64,000 nucleotides of DNA from DASUCS01 sp041166385 (GCA_041166385.1 JBEEFW010000122.1:1-64000), one strand, 5' to 3'. Counted from the first letter of the stretch, positions 35,544 through 44,668 are shown. Numbers and translations: made by a program. Notes: generated from the letters alone by a model not told the origin.

Positions 35544-36572
35544 GTGAGCGAAGTAAGTAGCCGTCTGGCTTTGGCCAAGCTCAGGGCTTGGCTCAGTCAG
35601 TGCCTGTCAGATGATCTCACCGAGTTGACGGTTCGCCGCATGACGGAGACGCACGGAACCTCAAACGAGATGTATGAACTGTCCAATCGAGGCGAACGCT
35701 GGGTGCTTCGGCGTCCGCCCGCCGTCGGCAACGCGCCGTCGGCTCACGCCGTGTTGCGCGAGTCCCGCATGCTGGGAGCCCTCGAAGCTACGACGGTGCC
35801 GCATCCCCGCCTGATTGCCGCTTGTGACGACACCAGCGTGATCGGGTCACCATTCCTGGTCATGCATTGGGTTGATGGAGTCAGCCTGCGCGACCGCGTT
35901 CCGGACGAGCTCAGTGACGACGTGGCGCGCTACGACCTAGGTCTGGCCCTGGTCGACGGCCTCATCGAGCTCGAACGAGTCGATTGGCGCGCTGCAGGCC
36001 TGGAGGGTTTCGGACACCCAGATGGTTTCCTCGAGCGCCAGGTGCCGCGATGGCTAAGCCAGTTGGCAACCTATCGATCGCGCGACATCCCTGGACTCGA
36101 CAAGGTCGCGGCATGGTTAGAATCGCATCGCCCACCCGCGACCGCCCCGGCGATCCTGCACGGTGACTACGGCTTCTTCAATGCGATGTTTGCGAGGGCC
36201 CTGCCAGTTCAACTAGCCGCCATCGTCGATTGGGAGTCGGCAACCATCGGCGACCCGTTGCTCGACCTCGGCTTCTTGACCGGTGCGTGGACCGCGGTAG
36301 GCGAGGAACCGGTTATTCCGGGTGACATCACGAACCTTCCTGGAATGGCGACCAGCGGCGACCTCGCCACTCGCTACGCGAGGCTGACGGGTCGATCCAT
36401 AGAACACCTCACCTATTACCAGACGCTCGGGCTGTTCAAGCTGGCGTGCATCATCGAGGGTGCGTATTTTCGGTATCGCTCCGGTACGAGCGACAACCCG
36501 TTGCATGCCGAGTTCGAGACAGTCGTGCCCGCCTTGGTCCGTCGAGCAGCTTCCCTGGCGGGGGCCACGTGA
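35544..36572 (+). CDS. ACAD10/11-type APH-family kinase (LvaA-like)
   Basis: The 342-residue protein starts at GTG 35544. It has the phosphotransferase fold of the ACAD10/11 N-terminal kinase group: WVLRRPPAVGNAPSAHAVLRESRML, VPHPRLIAACDDTSVIGSPFLVMHWVDG, catalytic loop ILHGDYGFFNAMF near residue 205 and metal-binding VDWESATIGDPLLDLGF near 227. In levulinate catabolism LvaA-type kinases phosphorylate 4-hydroxyacyl-CoA, and an ACAD10/11-like enzyme then removes the phosphate. A dehydrogenase of that type is at 18727 on the same island. It is not likely to be an antibiotic-resistance enzyme despite the family name. Confidence 0.85.
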   Translation: MSEVSSRLALAKLRAWLSQCLSDDLTELTVRRMTETHGTSNEMYELSNRGERWVLRRPPAVGNAPSAHAVLRESRMLGALEATTVPHPRLIAACDDTSVIGSPFLVMHWVDGVSLRDRVPDELSDDVARYDLGLALVDGLIELERVDWRAAGLEGFGHPDGFLERQVPRWLSQLATYRSRDIPGLDKVAAWLESHRPPATAPAILHGDYGFFNAMFARALPVQLAAIVDWESATIGDPLLDLGFLTGAWTAVGEEPVIPGDITNLPGMATSGDLATRYARLTGRSIEHLTYYQTLGLFKLACIIEGAYFRYRSGTSDNPLHAEFETVVPALVRRAASLAGAT

Positions 36573-36649
36573 GATGAGCAGCACGAGGTCATCACGTCGA
36601 ATGGATGTCGTCGCGACGGGCCAGCGGAGACACTCCATGGGTGCAGTTG

Positions 36650-38998
36650 CTACGAAATCTCCGCGTCGAGCTCTGTCCGGCACGCTGCCGCGCCGGAGGC
36701 TACAAGTTGGCTGATCGCATCGCTCGAGTAGCCGACCTCCTTGAGCACGTTGGCAGTGCTCGCCGCGAACGGTTGCGGCGTTCCAATACGCCCGGGCGTG
36801 TGTGACAGGTTGACTGCAGCGCCTGTCTGATCGACGCGGCCCAGCTTCGGATGCTCAAACGAGACAGTGCGTCGATCGCCTGCTCGGGTTCCGCTGCCGA
36901 ACAGGAACTCGGCCCACGTACCCGTGGCGTCAACGCAGGCAATATCGAGATCTCCGAGCACGATCTCCCAGCCTTCTGGCCCTCGCGACGATTGTGTCAA
37001 GAATGCCTCGGCGAGCTGCTGCGCAAGCAGTGAGGCATTCGTCGTGCGCGCCTGTGGGCTGTGGAACATCGGGTCCTCGATGAGGTCAGGTCGACCGATT
37101 CCGGCGCACAGGTGCGGCCACTCCTCGTCCGAGCAAGCCAGAAAAACCCAACCGGCCTGCGCTGTGCGGTACAGGCGGTAGAGAGGATGAAGCCCGTATT
37201 GGTCGGAGTCGGGGAGTCGACGTTCCGGTTTGCCGCTGTATCGAATGAAGTCGTCGGAGAACAGGTACGCGGCACTGACCAACATCGTCGTTTCGATGTC
37301 CTGCGCCTGGGCGCTGAGGTCGCGTGCTCGGAGGCCAAGAAGTATCGCGATCGCAACTCCGAGCAACGCACTGTGATCTGTCGTCTGCCGTTGTTGCGGC
37401 GGATTGCCGGTTCCTGCTTGGAGAATCTCTCCACCGGCCAGCGCCGAAATCACCGCGTCGAACGCGGGCCGCCGGGCATCGGGACCGGTTGACCCGAACG
37501 ACGCCGCGTACACGTACACGATGCGATCGTTGATTGCAGACAAGGTCGCAAAGTCCGCGCCGAGCCTTTCGGGAACGCCCGGCCGAAAGTTGTGCACCAC
37601 AACGTCGGCCTTCGCGACGAGACGATGGAAGGCTTCTCGGCCTCCAACATGCTTGAGATCCAGCGCGATCCGTTCCTTGCCCCGATTCACCCGAAAGAAC
37701 AGTTCGTTGCCGTCGAGCTCATTCATGCCAAGCGGATCTCCGACGGGCGGCTCGATTTTGATGACACGCGCACCCAAGTCGGCCAGCAGCCCAGGACCGC
37801 CCGGAGCCGCGGCGAACATGGACAGATCGAGGATGAGTACGTCGTCGAGCGCGGCGCACTCATGTGAGGTAGCGGGACGGCCTCGATGCGACGCGCGGGA
37901 GGACAGGTCGGCGAGAACTTCCGAGGTATCGGCGCCCAACTTCGGCGCCGATTCTGGAATGTGCGTGTCCTCGTCGTGAAACCGCACCAACGGTCCGACC
38001 TGTTCGGTCGGTCCCACCTCGCAGTCCTCAACGCGAATCACGTGCCCGTTGTGGACGACCTGCGGGTAGTCCATGAACTGCTGAGTAGTCAGAAACGTGC
38101 CGTAGGCCGCGTCGCACTCTTGCAGGCGTCGTTGCCAGTGCTCGAGTGGTGCTGTTCGGTATGCCTCATCAATCAAGGACAGGAGTCGCGCGTCATCGGG
38201 CGGTTGTTCGGCGTCGTACTCCTCAATGCCTAAGGCCTGCATCAGGTTCTCGAAGATGCGGCCCATTGCGCTGCCGGATTGAATCCACTGGCCGTCAGCG
38301 CATTGTGCGATCCGGTAACCAGGCATGTCGTTGTGCGGATCGCGACCTTGGACCTGAATCAACAGATCCGTGAGTTCGGAGTTCTCTGCTTGGACCCCCG
38401 TGTACGAGTACACAAAGTTGGCCTGCACTAGTGAGGTCTCCACCCGTTGGCCGATGCCCGTGCGGTCGCGGGCGTGAAGCGCGGCGAGCGTTCCGATCAG
38501 ACCGAGCATGGATGCTCCGAAGCTGCACTTGGGCACGGCGTCGTACACAGGACCGTCGTCCCGGTAACCGTTCTGGATCACGAACTGCCCGCACTTGGCG
38601 GCAACGATGCCTTCGTAGCCCTTCGTACCGGCGTCGGAACCGGACTGCCCGAATCCCGAAATTGACAGGTAGATGAGGCTTGGAGCGAGGGCGTGGACCT
38701 CCTTGTAGCCGAGTCCTAGACGATCCATGACGCCGGGTCGGAAATTCTCGGTGACGAGGTCGCTCGAGCGCATGAGCGCGAGTGCGGCCGCTCGTCCAGC
38801 GGTGGTTTTCAGATCGAGCACGACACTCTGCTTGCCGCGGTTCCATTGCCGAAAGGCCGGCTCCCGCCGCCAAGGGTCGCCGGCAGGTGGCTCCACCTTG
38901 ATGACCTCGGCGCCATAGTCAGCGAGGACCATTCCGGGGATCGCTCCGTAGCCGCGTCCAAAGTCGATGACACGGATACCGAGCAGCGGGGAGCGCAC
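36650..38998 (-). CDS. Double-domain CaiB/BaiF CoA-transferase
   Basis: A chain of 782 residues holds two complete family III domains in tandem, about twice the usual 380-400. Domain 1 starts LLGIRVIDFGRGYGAIPGMV and has QWNRGKQSVVLDLKT and LVTENFRPGVMDRLGLG. Domain 2, from about residue 390, has DVLILDLSMFAAAPGGPGLLADLGARVIKIEPP, FFRVNRGKERIALDLK and VVHNFRPGVPERLG. GTG 38998 is the start. Family III enzymes normally work as interlocked dimers, so the fusion may be a built-in heterodimer. It converges on the kinase gene and diverges from the ABC transporter operon. Confidence 0.9.
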   Translation of the reverse strand: MRSPLLGIRVIDFGRGYGAIPGMVLADYGAEVIKVEPPAGDPWRREPAFRQWNRGKQSVVLDLKTTAGRAAALALMRSSDLVTENFRPGVMDRLGLGYKEVHALAPSLIYLSISGFGQSGSDAGTKGYEGIVAAKCGQFVIQNGYRDDGPVYDAVPKCSFGASMLGLIGTLAALHARDRTGIGQRVETSLVQANFVYSYTGVQAENSELTDLLIQVQGRDPHNDMPGYRIAQCADGQWIQSGSAMGRIFENLMQALGIEEYDAEQPPDDARLLSLIDEAYRTAPLEHWQRRLQECDAAYGTFLTTQQFMDYPQVVHNGHVIRVEDCEVGPTEQVGPLVRFHDEDTHIPESAPKLGADTSEVLADLSSRASHRGRPATSHECAALDDVLILDLSMFAAAPGGPGLLADLGARVIKIEPPVGDPLGMNELDGNELFFRVNRGKERIALDLKHVGGREAFHRLVAKADVVVHNFRPGVPERLGADFATLSAINDRIVYVYAASFGSTGPDARRPAFDAVISALAGGEILQAGTGNPPQQRQTTDHSALLGVAIAILLGLRARDLSAQAQDIETTMLVSAAYLFSDDFIRYSGKPERRLPDSDQYGLHPLYRLYRTAQAGWVFLACSDEEWPHLCAGIGRPDLIEDPMFHSPQARTTNASLLAQQLAEAFLTQSSRGPEGWEIVLGDLDIACVDATGTWAEFLFGSGTRAGDRRTVSFEHPKLGRVDQTGAAVNLSHTPGRIGTPQPFAASTANVLKEVGYSSDAISQLVASGAAACRTELDAEIS

Positions 38999-39039
38999 CG
39001 CGTTCAGTATTACTGTGTGCAGAGATTCTGTCCAGGTTC

Positions 39040-39068
39040 TTGACTATGAATCGACTTAGGGTTAGGGT
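39040..39068 (+). promoter_or_regulatory. Sigma70-type promoter of branched-chain ABC transporter operon
   Basis: TTGACT (39040-39045) and TAGGGT (39063-39068) are separated by 17 bases, followed about 70 bases later by the ATG of the binding-protein gene and its GGGGG-rich ribosome site. The divergent CoA-transferase start is on the other side, so the 142-base gap serves both directions. Confidence 0.5.
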
Positions 39069-39140
39069 CAGAATGCGGTCGCCCTAGCGGATCGCTGGGC
39101 CTTTTCGGTCCGATCACGTCGCCCAGGGGGGACACTGCTC

Positions 39141-40319
39141 ATGAGGTTCAAGCGCGCGTCGGTCTTAGGGTTGTCCGCGGTTCTGTTGCTCGGAGTGGTG
39201 AGCTGCAGCAGCGACAAGAAGACGGCAACGACGGCGGCGAGCGGCTCTGCCACCTCCGCCGCTGGTCCGATCAAGATCAAGATCTCTCACCTCGCGGACC
39301 AGAGCAGTACCGCGAAACTCCCCAACGAGGCCAACATCCGGGGCATGGACGTCGCGCTCGATCAACTCAAGGAAGAGGGAAAGATCGAGATAACGATCGA
39401 ACGCCAGGACACGGGCAACGATGTCGCCAAGGCCGTTTCGCTGATGACGGAGAACGCCGGCGACTCATCGATTGTCTGGCAGTTCGGACCTCCATTCAGC
39501 GGCCAATTCTTCGCCGCGATCCCCCTTGCAGAGCAGCTGAAGATGCCGATCGACTCGATTTCATCGGGCGGTATCTTCTCCGGGACATTCAACGACTACA
39601 CGTTCCGTACATCGTTCTCGGATGGCGGAGCCCTTCCCTCTCTGTTCAAATACGCGAAGGAGAAGGTCAAGGCAACAAAGATGGCCGCGATCTACACGAA
39701 CGACGCCGACCAAGCCCGCACGGCGGGAGAGCTATTCGTGAAGTCTGCTCCGGACAATGGAATCACCGTCGTGGCGACGCAGACATTCGCGCAAAACGAC
39801 ATCAACTTCTCGACTCAGGCATCGGAGATCGCCGCCAAGAGTCCGGACGCGGTCTACCTGGCCACGAACGTCAACGCCGGGCTCGTGATAAAGGCTCTCC
39901 GTGCCGCCGGAGTTACCGCGCCGATCCTGGCTTCGAATACGACGATCACCATCCCGAAGGACGTGTTCGACACCTCCGGCGGTAACACCAAGGACCTGTT
40001 CTTCTCGAGCCCGTTCTTTCCAGAGGACACTCGCCCCGTCGTGAAGGACTTCCTGCAGCGATTCAAGACGAAGTTTCCTGACAAGACCGCCGGCGCCCAA
40101 GAAGCCCTCGGCTACGACGCTCTGATGTTTCTCGCCACGGCAGCCAAAGCCGTGCAGGGCGAAGTCACTCGCGAGTCCCTTCGCAAGGCGTTCGGATCGG
40201 TGAAGTACGAGGGAGTGACAGGCTCGAATATGTCCTTCCCCAAGGGCAACGGCGACATCTCCAGGGAAGGCGTCTACATCCTCACGATCGTTGCTCCTGG
40301 TGTAGTCGCGCCGAGCTGA
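39141..40319 (+). CDS. ABC transporter substrate-binding lipoprotein (branched-chain amino acid type)
   Basis: The protein is 392 residues. Its signal peptide MRFKRASVLGLSAVLLLGVVSC ends in a lipobox (VVSC), so the mature protein is lipid-anchored, followed by a Ser/Ala/Thr-rich linker. The rest matches the periplasmic-binding type I fold of the LivK family: an early ITIERQDTGNDVAKAVSLM, and later AAIYTNDADQARTAGELFV and PDAVYLATNVNAGLVIKALRAAG. In catabolic islands such proteins often bind carboxylic acids or aromatic acids rather than amino acids. It is the first gene of a five-gene importer operon. Confidence 0.9.
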   Translation: MRFKRASVLGLSAVLLLGVVSCSSDKKTATTAASGSATSAAGPIKIKISHLADQSSTAKLPNEANIRGMDVALDQLKEEGKIEITIERQDTGNDVAKAVSLMTENAGDSSIVWQFGPPFSGQFFAAIPLAEQLKMPIDSISSGGIFSGTFNDYTFRTSFSDGGALPSLFKYAKEKVKATKMAAIYTNDADQARTAGELFVKSAPDNGITVVATQTFAQNDINFSTQASEIAAKSPDAVYLATNVNAGLVIKALRAAGVTAPILASNTTITIPKDVFDTSGGNTKDLFFSSPFFPEDTRPVVKDFLQRFKTKFPDKTAGAQEALGYDALMFLATAAKAVQGEVTRESLRKAFGSVKYEGVTGSNMSFPKGNGDISREGVYILTIVAPGVVAPS

Positions 40320-40324
40320 TCCCG

Positions 40325-41101
40325 TTGAGGACGGAGACACAGCCAACAGATTCGGCGAACACATCGGCGACTGACGGTGGGCCTCGGTTGCTGGAGATCG
40401 ACAAGGTATCGGTCCACTTTGATGCCCTAGTCGCGCTCGATGGTGTCAGCTTCGATGTCGAGCAGGGACAGCTTGCGGCGCTCATCGGGCCAAATGGGGC
40501 GGGGAAAAGCACGCTGTTTGACGTGATGAACGGCGTGCGGCGTCCTACAGAGGGACGAGTACGTGTGCTCGGCGTGGACGTCACCGCTGGCGATCCGGCC
40601 CGCGTGATGAGACTCGGAGTCAGCCGAACCTTCCAAACTATTCGGCTCGTTGCGGCGCTGACCGTTCGCGACAATGTCCTGCTGGGTCTTCACGGACGCG
40701 GATGGACGAGTCGTCGGCGGGCGCGAGCGGACGCCGACGAAGTCATCTCCTTCGTGGGTCTGGAAGGCTACGCCAATCGCTTCCCGTCCGAACTGGTGTA
40801 TGGCGAGCGCAAGCGGGTCGAGGTCGCTCGAGCGATCGTCAACAGGCCCAAACTCCTGTTGCTCGACGAGCCATTTTCTGGCCTGAACGCGACCGAATCG
40901 CTCAGGATGGTGGAACTTATTGGTCGCGTCCATTCTGAGGGAACCGGCGTTCTGCTGGTCGAGCACGACATGTCCGTTGTGATGTCGTTGGCAGAGCGCG
41001 TCATCGTGCTGAACTTCGGGCGGAAACTTGCCGACGGAACGAGTGCCGAGGTGCGACGCAACCCGGCCGTGATCGAGGCGTATCTGGGATCCCATGAATA
41101 G
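40325..41101 (+). CDS. livG: ABC transporter ATP-binding protein, LivG type
   Basis: The 258-residue protein starts at TTG 40325, only 5 bases after the binding-protein stop. It has Walker A GPNGAGKST, a Q-loop region SRTFQTIRL, LivG-type signature LVYGERKRVEVARAI in place of LSGGQ, Walker B LLLLDEP and the switch His in VEHDM. The altered signature is normal for LivG proteins. The gene ends with an 8-base overlap with the second ATPase gene. Confidence 0.93.
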   Translation: MRTETQPTDSANTSATDGGPRLLEIDKVSVHFDALVALDGVSFDVEQGQLAALIGPNGAGKSTLFDVMNGVRRPTEGRVRVLGVDVTAGDPARVMRLGVSRTFQTIRLVAALTVRDNVLLGLHGRGWTSRRRARADADEVISFVGLEGYANRFPSELVYGERKRVEVARAIVNRPKLLLLDEPFSGLNATESLRMVELIGRVHSEGTGVLLVEHDMSVVMSLAERVIVLNFGRKLADGTSAEVRRNPAVIEAYLGSHE

Positions 41102-41837
41102 TCCGCTCCTCTCGGTGCGGAACGCGCGCGTGCGATACGGCAGCGTGGAGGCGCTTAGGGGCGTCGACCTCGAGCTCCGTCCGGGCCAGGCGCTTGCCGT
41201 GCTCGGCGCGAATGGGGCTGGAAAATCGACGCTCGTGAAAACCATGATGGGACTCGTCCGTTTGACGGCTGGCGAGGTTCGTGGGCCCGACGGTGAGCGA
41301 CTCGATCGGCTTCCGCCGTACGAGGTCGCGAGGCGAGGCATCGCAATGGTGCCCGAAGGTAGTGGCGTGTTCACGCGCCTGACCGTCGAGGAGAACCTTT
41401 CGCTCGGATTGGTCGCGCGCCGCCTGTCGGCGGGCGAAGTCACCGAACGGCTTGACGACGTGTTCGCCCACTTTCCCATTCTCGGCGAGCGTCGCCGCCT
41501 GAAGGCCTCGACTTTGTCCGGAGGCGAGCGGCAAATGCTCGGCCTGGGGCGAGCGTTGGCCATCCGACCTCGTGCCCTTCTACTTGACGAGCCTTCGTTG
41601 GGTTTGGCTCCGCTGATGATCGATCGAGTCTTCGCGGAGATCGAGCGGCTCATCATGACGGGCATCGGCATTGTGCTGGTCGAGCAGAACGCCCGGCAGG
41701 CCCTCCGAGTCTCAGAGCACGGCATCGTGCTCGAACGAGGCCGCATCAGCGTCACTGGGTCTGCCGACGATCTCGCGAACGATCCCCGAGTTGTCGCGGC
41801 GTATCTCGGCGGCACCGACGAATCACAGAGGGCATAG
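41094..41837 (+). CDS. livF: ABC transporter ATP-binding protein, LivF type
   Basis: The 247-residue protein starts at ATG 41094, inside the end of livG. It has Walker A GANGAGKST, RGIAMVPEGSGVFTRLTVEENL (the typical LivF Q-loop region), signature LSGGERQMLGLGRAL, Walker B LLLDEPSLGLAP and VEQNA at the switch. It pairs with LivG to power import through LivHM. Confidence 0.94.
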   Translation: MNSPLLSVRNARVRYGSVEALRGVDLELRPGQALAVLGANGAGKSTLVKTMMGLVRLTAGEVRGPDGERLDRLPPYEVARRGIAMVPEGSGVFTRLTVEENLSLGLVARRLSAGEVTERLDDVFAHFPILGERRRLKASTLSGGERQMLGLGRALAIRPRALLLDEPSLGLAPLMIDRVFAEIERLIMTGIGIVLVEQNARQALRVSEHGIVLERGRISVTGSADDLANDPRVVAAYLGGTDESQRA

Positions 41838-41841
41838 ATCG

Positions 41842-42732
41842 ATGGACTTGTTTCTTCAGCACTTGGCTGACGGGCTCAGCCTCGGGTTCGCTTACGCGCT
41901 GATCGGCCTAGGTTTCAGTCTGGTTTTCGGCACTCTGAAGTTTTTGAACTTCGCGCACAGCGGCTTACTGATGCTGAGCGCCTTCGTCGGGTGGGCAATC
42001 GCCGACGAGGGCCATGGCAACTTCTTTCTCGTGCTCGCGGTCTCAATGTGCGTCGGCGCAGTGCTCGCTACCGTCTTGGAACGGGCGCTCATCCGACCAG
42101 TTGTGGGCCGCTCGTTCACTGCTCCATTCATCACGACGCTCGGTGCGTCTCTCATCATGCTCGCAGTCGCCAAGTCGGTGTGGAACACCGAACCGAAGGC
42201 ATTCTCGGTGCCGTTTGCAGAAGGTTCTCTCGACATCGGGCCCGTGCGTGTCACGGCCATCCAGTGGCTCATCAACGGCGTGACGGTGGTGGTGATGCTG
42301 TTGCTCGCTTACCTGATCCAGCGCACGCGTCTCGGTCTCATGGTCCGCGCAGCAGCCGAGAACACCGACATGGCGAAAGCGATGGGTGTCAACACTGGTC
42401 GAATCGCGTCGCTGACGATGGCGATCTCGGGCGCGTTGGCTGGCATCAGTGGAACGTTGCTGGCAGCGTCGCTCGGCGCGGTGTCGGTGTTCGCCGGCGA
42501 CATCTACGGCCTGAAGGGCATGGTGGCGATGATCGTCGGCGGCATCGGGAGCCTCCGTGGCGCAGTGATCGCCGGCGTCGCCATCGGGCTTGGTGAGGTA
42601 ATGGTGTCGGCCTACATCAGCTCCACCTGGCGCGACTTCTTCGCCTTCGGGTTACTGATCGCGGTGTTGCTGTGGCGTCCTGCCGGACTGTTCGGAAGTC
42701 GGGAGGACCGCTTTGTCCCTGTTGCTGTCTGA
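41842..42732 (+). CDS. livH: ABC transporter permease, LivH type
   Basis: The protein is 296 residues from ATG 41842, five bases after the livF stop. It has multiple membrane segments, with the typical start LQHLADGLSLGFAYALIGLGFSLVFGTLKFLNFAHSG and later TDMAKAMGVNTGRIASLTMAISGALAGI, which carries the cytoplasmic coupling loop. The end runs 20 bases into the next permease gene. Confidence 0.93.
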   Translation: MDLFLQHLADGLSLGFAYALIGLGFSLVFGTLKFLNFAHSGLLMLSAFVGWAIADEGHGNFFLVLAVSMCVGAVLATVLERALIRPVVGRSFTAPFITTLGASLIMLAVAKSVWNTEPKAFSVPFAEGSLDIGPVRVTAIQWLINGVTVVVMLLLAYLIQRTRLGLMVRAAAENTDMAKAMGVNTGRIASLTMAISGALAGISGTLLAASLGAVSVFAGDIYGLKGMVAMIVGGIGSLRGAVIAGVAIGLGEVMVSAYISSTWRDFFAFGLLIAVLLWRPAGLFGSREDRFVPVAV

Positions 42733-43657
42733 CTATTGGGTTCATTTCTCCACCAACGTCGCGATCACAGCGCTCGCGGCCCTTGGGCTCTACGTGTGCT
42801 TCATCGCGGGTCAGTACTCGCTAGGTCACGCCGCCCTCCTCGGTTCCGGCTCCTACGCCGCCGGAACCGTGTCGATGAACACCGGTCTTTCTCCCATCGT
42901 CGGAATTGCCTGTGGAGTCCTGGCCGGCGCGGGGATGGGACTCGTGATGGGCGGCTTGCTGGGACTTCGGCTACGCGAGTTCTACCTGGCGATCGGGACG
43001 CTCGCCTTCAATCTCGGTGCGGTCGTCGTCGTTCTCAATACCGATGCACTTGGAGGAACACTCGGGCTGTTGGGCGTCAGGCTCGAGGACGTCGGCGACT
43101 ACGCGGTCGGCTCCGTCATTTTGGTGGCCACTGGCATCTATTGCTTGGAGCGCACGCGGCTCGGCCGCGCCATGCGAGCGCTGCACGACGACGAGGTGCT
43201 CGCAGCCGCGAACGGCGTTCGGGTGTGGCGAGTCAAGTTGGCCGCGTTCACGATCGGTGGCGCCATTACGGGGCTCGGCGGCGGGCTCTACGCCCACTAT
43301 CTCGCAGTCGTGCGCCCCGAGAACTTCGGCTTCCAACGATCGAGCGAACTGTGGGTACCCGTGATCGTTGGTGGAACCACCCTTGTGATCGGGCCAATTG
43401 TGGGCGCGATCGTCAGCGGACTCATCCCCGAGGTCATCAACCGCTACCTCGAGGTTGACCCGATCCTCATTGCTGGTTGCCTACTGATGGTCGTCGCGTT
43501 GTTCAGGCCAGTAGGTCTCATCCGTAAGGGCGACGTGAGACGACTCCGGACCTGGTGGCGGCGGCGTCGCGAGGGACGAGACGATGATGACCGGCCCGAC
43601 GATCGCATTCCATCGGCGCCAGTAACACCCGACGCAACCGCCATGACCGTCCCGTAG
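42713..43657 (+). CDS. livM: ABC transporter permease, LivM type
   Basis: The protein is 314 residues from TTG 42713, overlapping livH by 20 bases. LivM features include FIAGQYSLGHAALLGSGSYAAG, LRLREFYLAIGTLAFNLGAV and AAANGVRVWRVKLAAFTIGG (coupling loop), with a basic Arg/Asp-rich C-terminal tail. It completes the binding protein-GFHM set. The gene order (binding protein, G, F, H, M) suggests a single transcript. Confidence 0.92.
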   Translation: MSLLLSDYWVHFSTNVAITALAALGLYVCFIAGQYSLGHAALLGSGSYAAGTVSMNTGLSPIVGIACGVLAGAGMGLVMGGLLGLRLREFYLAIGTLAFNLGAVVVVLNTDALGGTLGLLGVRLEDVGDYAVGSVILVATGIYCLERTRLGRAMRALHDDEVLAAANGVRVWRVKLAAFTIGGAITGLGGGLYAHYLAVVRPENFGFQRSSELWVPVIVGGTTLVIGPIVGAIVSGLIPEVINRYLEVDPILIAGCLLMVVALFRPVGLIRKGDVRRLRTWWRRRREGRDDDDRPDDRIPSAPVTPDATAMTVP

Positions 43658-43868
43658 CCGCCTCCGCCGCTTCGTGTCTGAGGCTTCTGAGACGTTGCGT
43701 AGGTCACCCGTGGGCAGGGGCGACGGGGTCTCTCCGAGGAGATCGAATTCGAGACGTACGCGCGATCGAGCCACCGATGACGACGCCTTGCGCATCAGGT
43801 CGAGCTCGCCTCGCAATCTCAATGCTTTGCCAATGTGGGGTCTTCAATCGGCGGTAGTTCAGATCACT

Positions 43869-44435
43869 ATGAATGGAGCGAGTATGCGCTGGAAATGGAG
43901 CGGAGGTTTCGCCTTGCGCACCTCAGCGGACACAAAGGGTGACGTACAGCGGGTTCTTCGCAAGCTCGAGGCAACCGATCAGGCACAAACGATTTTGCGA
44001 CTCGTGGCGAATTCTCCGCACGTGTTTCGCCCATTCGTGCTGCTCTCGAATTCACTGACCTATTTGGCGAAGCTTCCCGCTAAGGATCGAGAGGTTGTCG
44101 TTCTGTATCTCGCTCATCGAGAAGGCGCGCCCTATGAGTGGGAGGCGCATCTTGGCCCCGCACGAAGCGCGGGCCTGACCGAGCCTCAGATAGACGCGCT
44201 CCGAGAGGGTCGAGCGCGGTCTGATGTCGGCCTCTTTGATGACGCCCAGGTCTTAGCGATCGACCTTTGCGATCACCTTGCCAGCGGAGGTCATCTGACT
44301 GACGATCATTGGCACGCAGCGCGCACGGCCTGGAGTGACGAAGGCGCGACGGACTTCATGTTTACCGTCGCGTGGTGGGGGGGGTTCGTACCTATCGTCG
44401 CGAGATCGCTGGACCTGCAGCCGACTCAAGACTGA
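43869..44435 (+). CDS. Carboxymuconolactone decarboxylase/AhpD-like family protein
   Basis: The product is about 188 residues from ATG 43869; the frame is open to 43674, but that part looks non-coding. It has the helical CMD-family pattern: PHVFRPFVLLSNSLTYLAKLPAKDREVVVLYLAHREGAPYEWEAHLGPARSAGLTEPQIDALREG. The CxxC of AhpD peroxidases is missing, replaced by the EWEAH helix seen in many CMD-like proteins of actinobacterial catabolic islands. Role unknown; it probably acts on a small organic acid or lactone. It is the last clear gene before the right boundary repeat. Confidence 0.82.
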   Translation: MNGASMRWKWSGGFALRTSADTKGDVQRVLRKLEATDQAQTILRLVANSPHVFRPFVLLSNSLTYLAKLPAKDREVVVLYLAHREGAPYEWEAHLGPARSAGLTEPQIDALREGRARSDVGLFDDAQVLAIDLCDHLASGGHLTDDHWHAARTAWSDEGATDFMFTVAWWGGFVPIVARSLDLQPTQD

Positions 44436-44668
44436 AACTGACTCCACGGTGCACCTGCGTTGTTCTGCGGCAAGACCTCGAGAACCTGCGCTCCGACGCC
44501 GAACCGTCCGACGGCGTAGCAACCCGCGCTGCGCTCGGCCTCAAGCGCATCGGCAGCCTCGACCGACAGAGCAGCGATGCAGCCGGTCGGAAGCACCTCG
44601 ATGACGCAAAGAAAGCGCCGCCTCGGGGGGTTGGTTCGGCCGCGGAGCTCATCATCCGCCAGCCCCAT
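44426..44668 (-). CDS. Possible small protein at the island's right end
   Basis: A minus-strand frame of about 80 codons starting at ATG 44668 (MGLADDELRGRTNPPRRRFL) continues RRFLCVIEVLPTGCIAALSVEAADALEAERSAGCYAVGRFG. The composition looks protein-like. An AT-rich patch (44675-44686, TGATAATCA) directly upstream could be its promoter. I know no family for it. Its 3' end overlaps the CMD gene by 10 bases in convergent orientation. It may be a real gene or a remnant. Confidence 0.35.
   Translation of the reverse strand: MGLADDELRGRTNPPRRRFLCVIEVLPTGCIAALSVEAADALEAERSAGCYAVGRFGVGAQVLEVLPQNNAGAPWSQFQS

Noticed and set aside
35544..36572. Aminoglycoside resistance kinase
   Set aside because: The VLRRPPxG...SAH and VPHP motifs and the catabolic context point to the ACAD10/11 kinase group.
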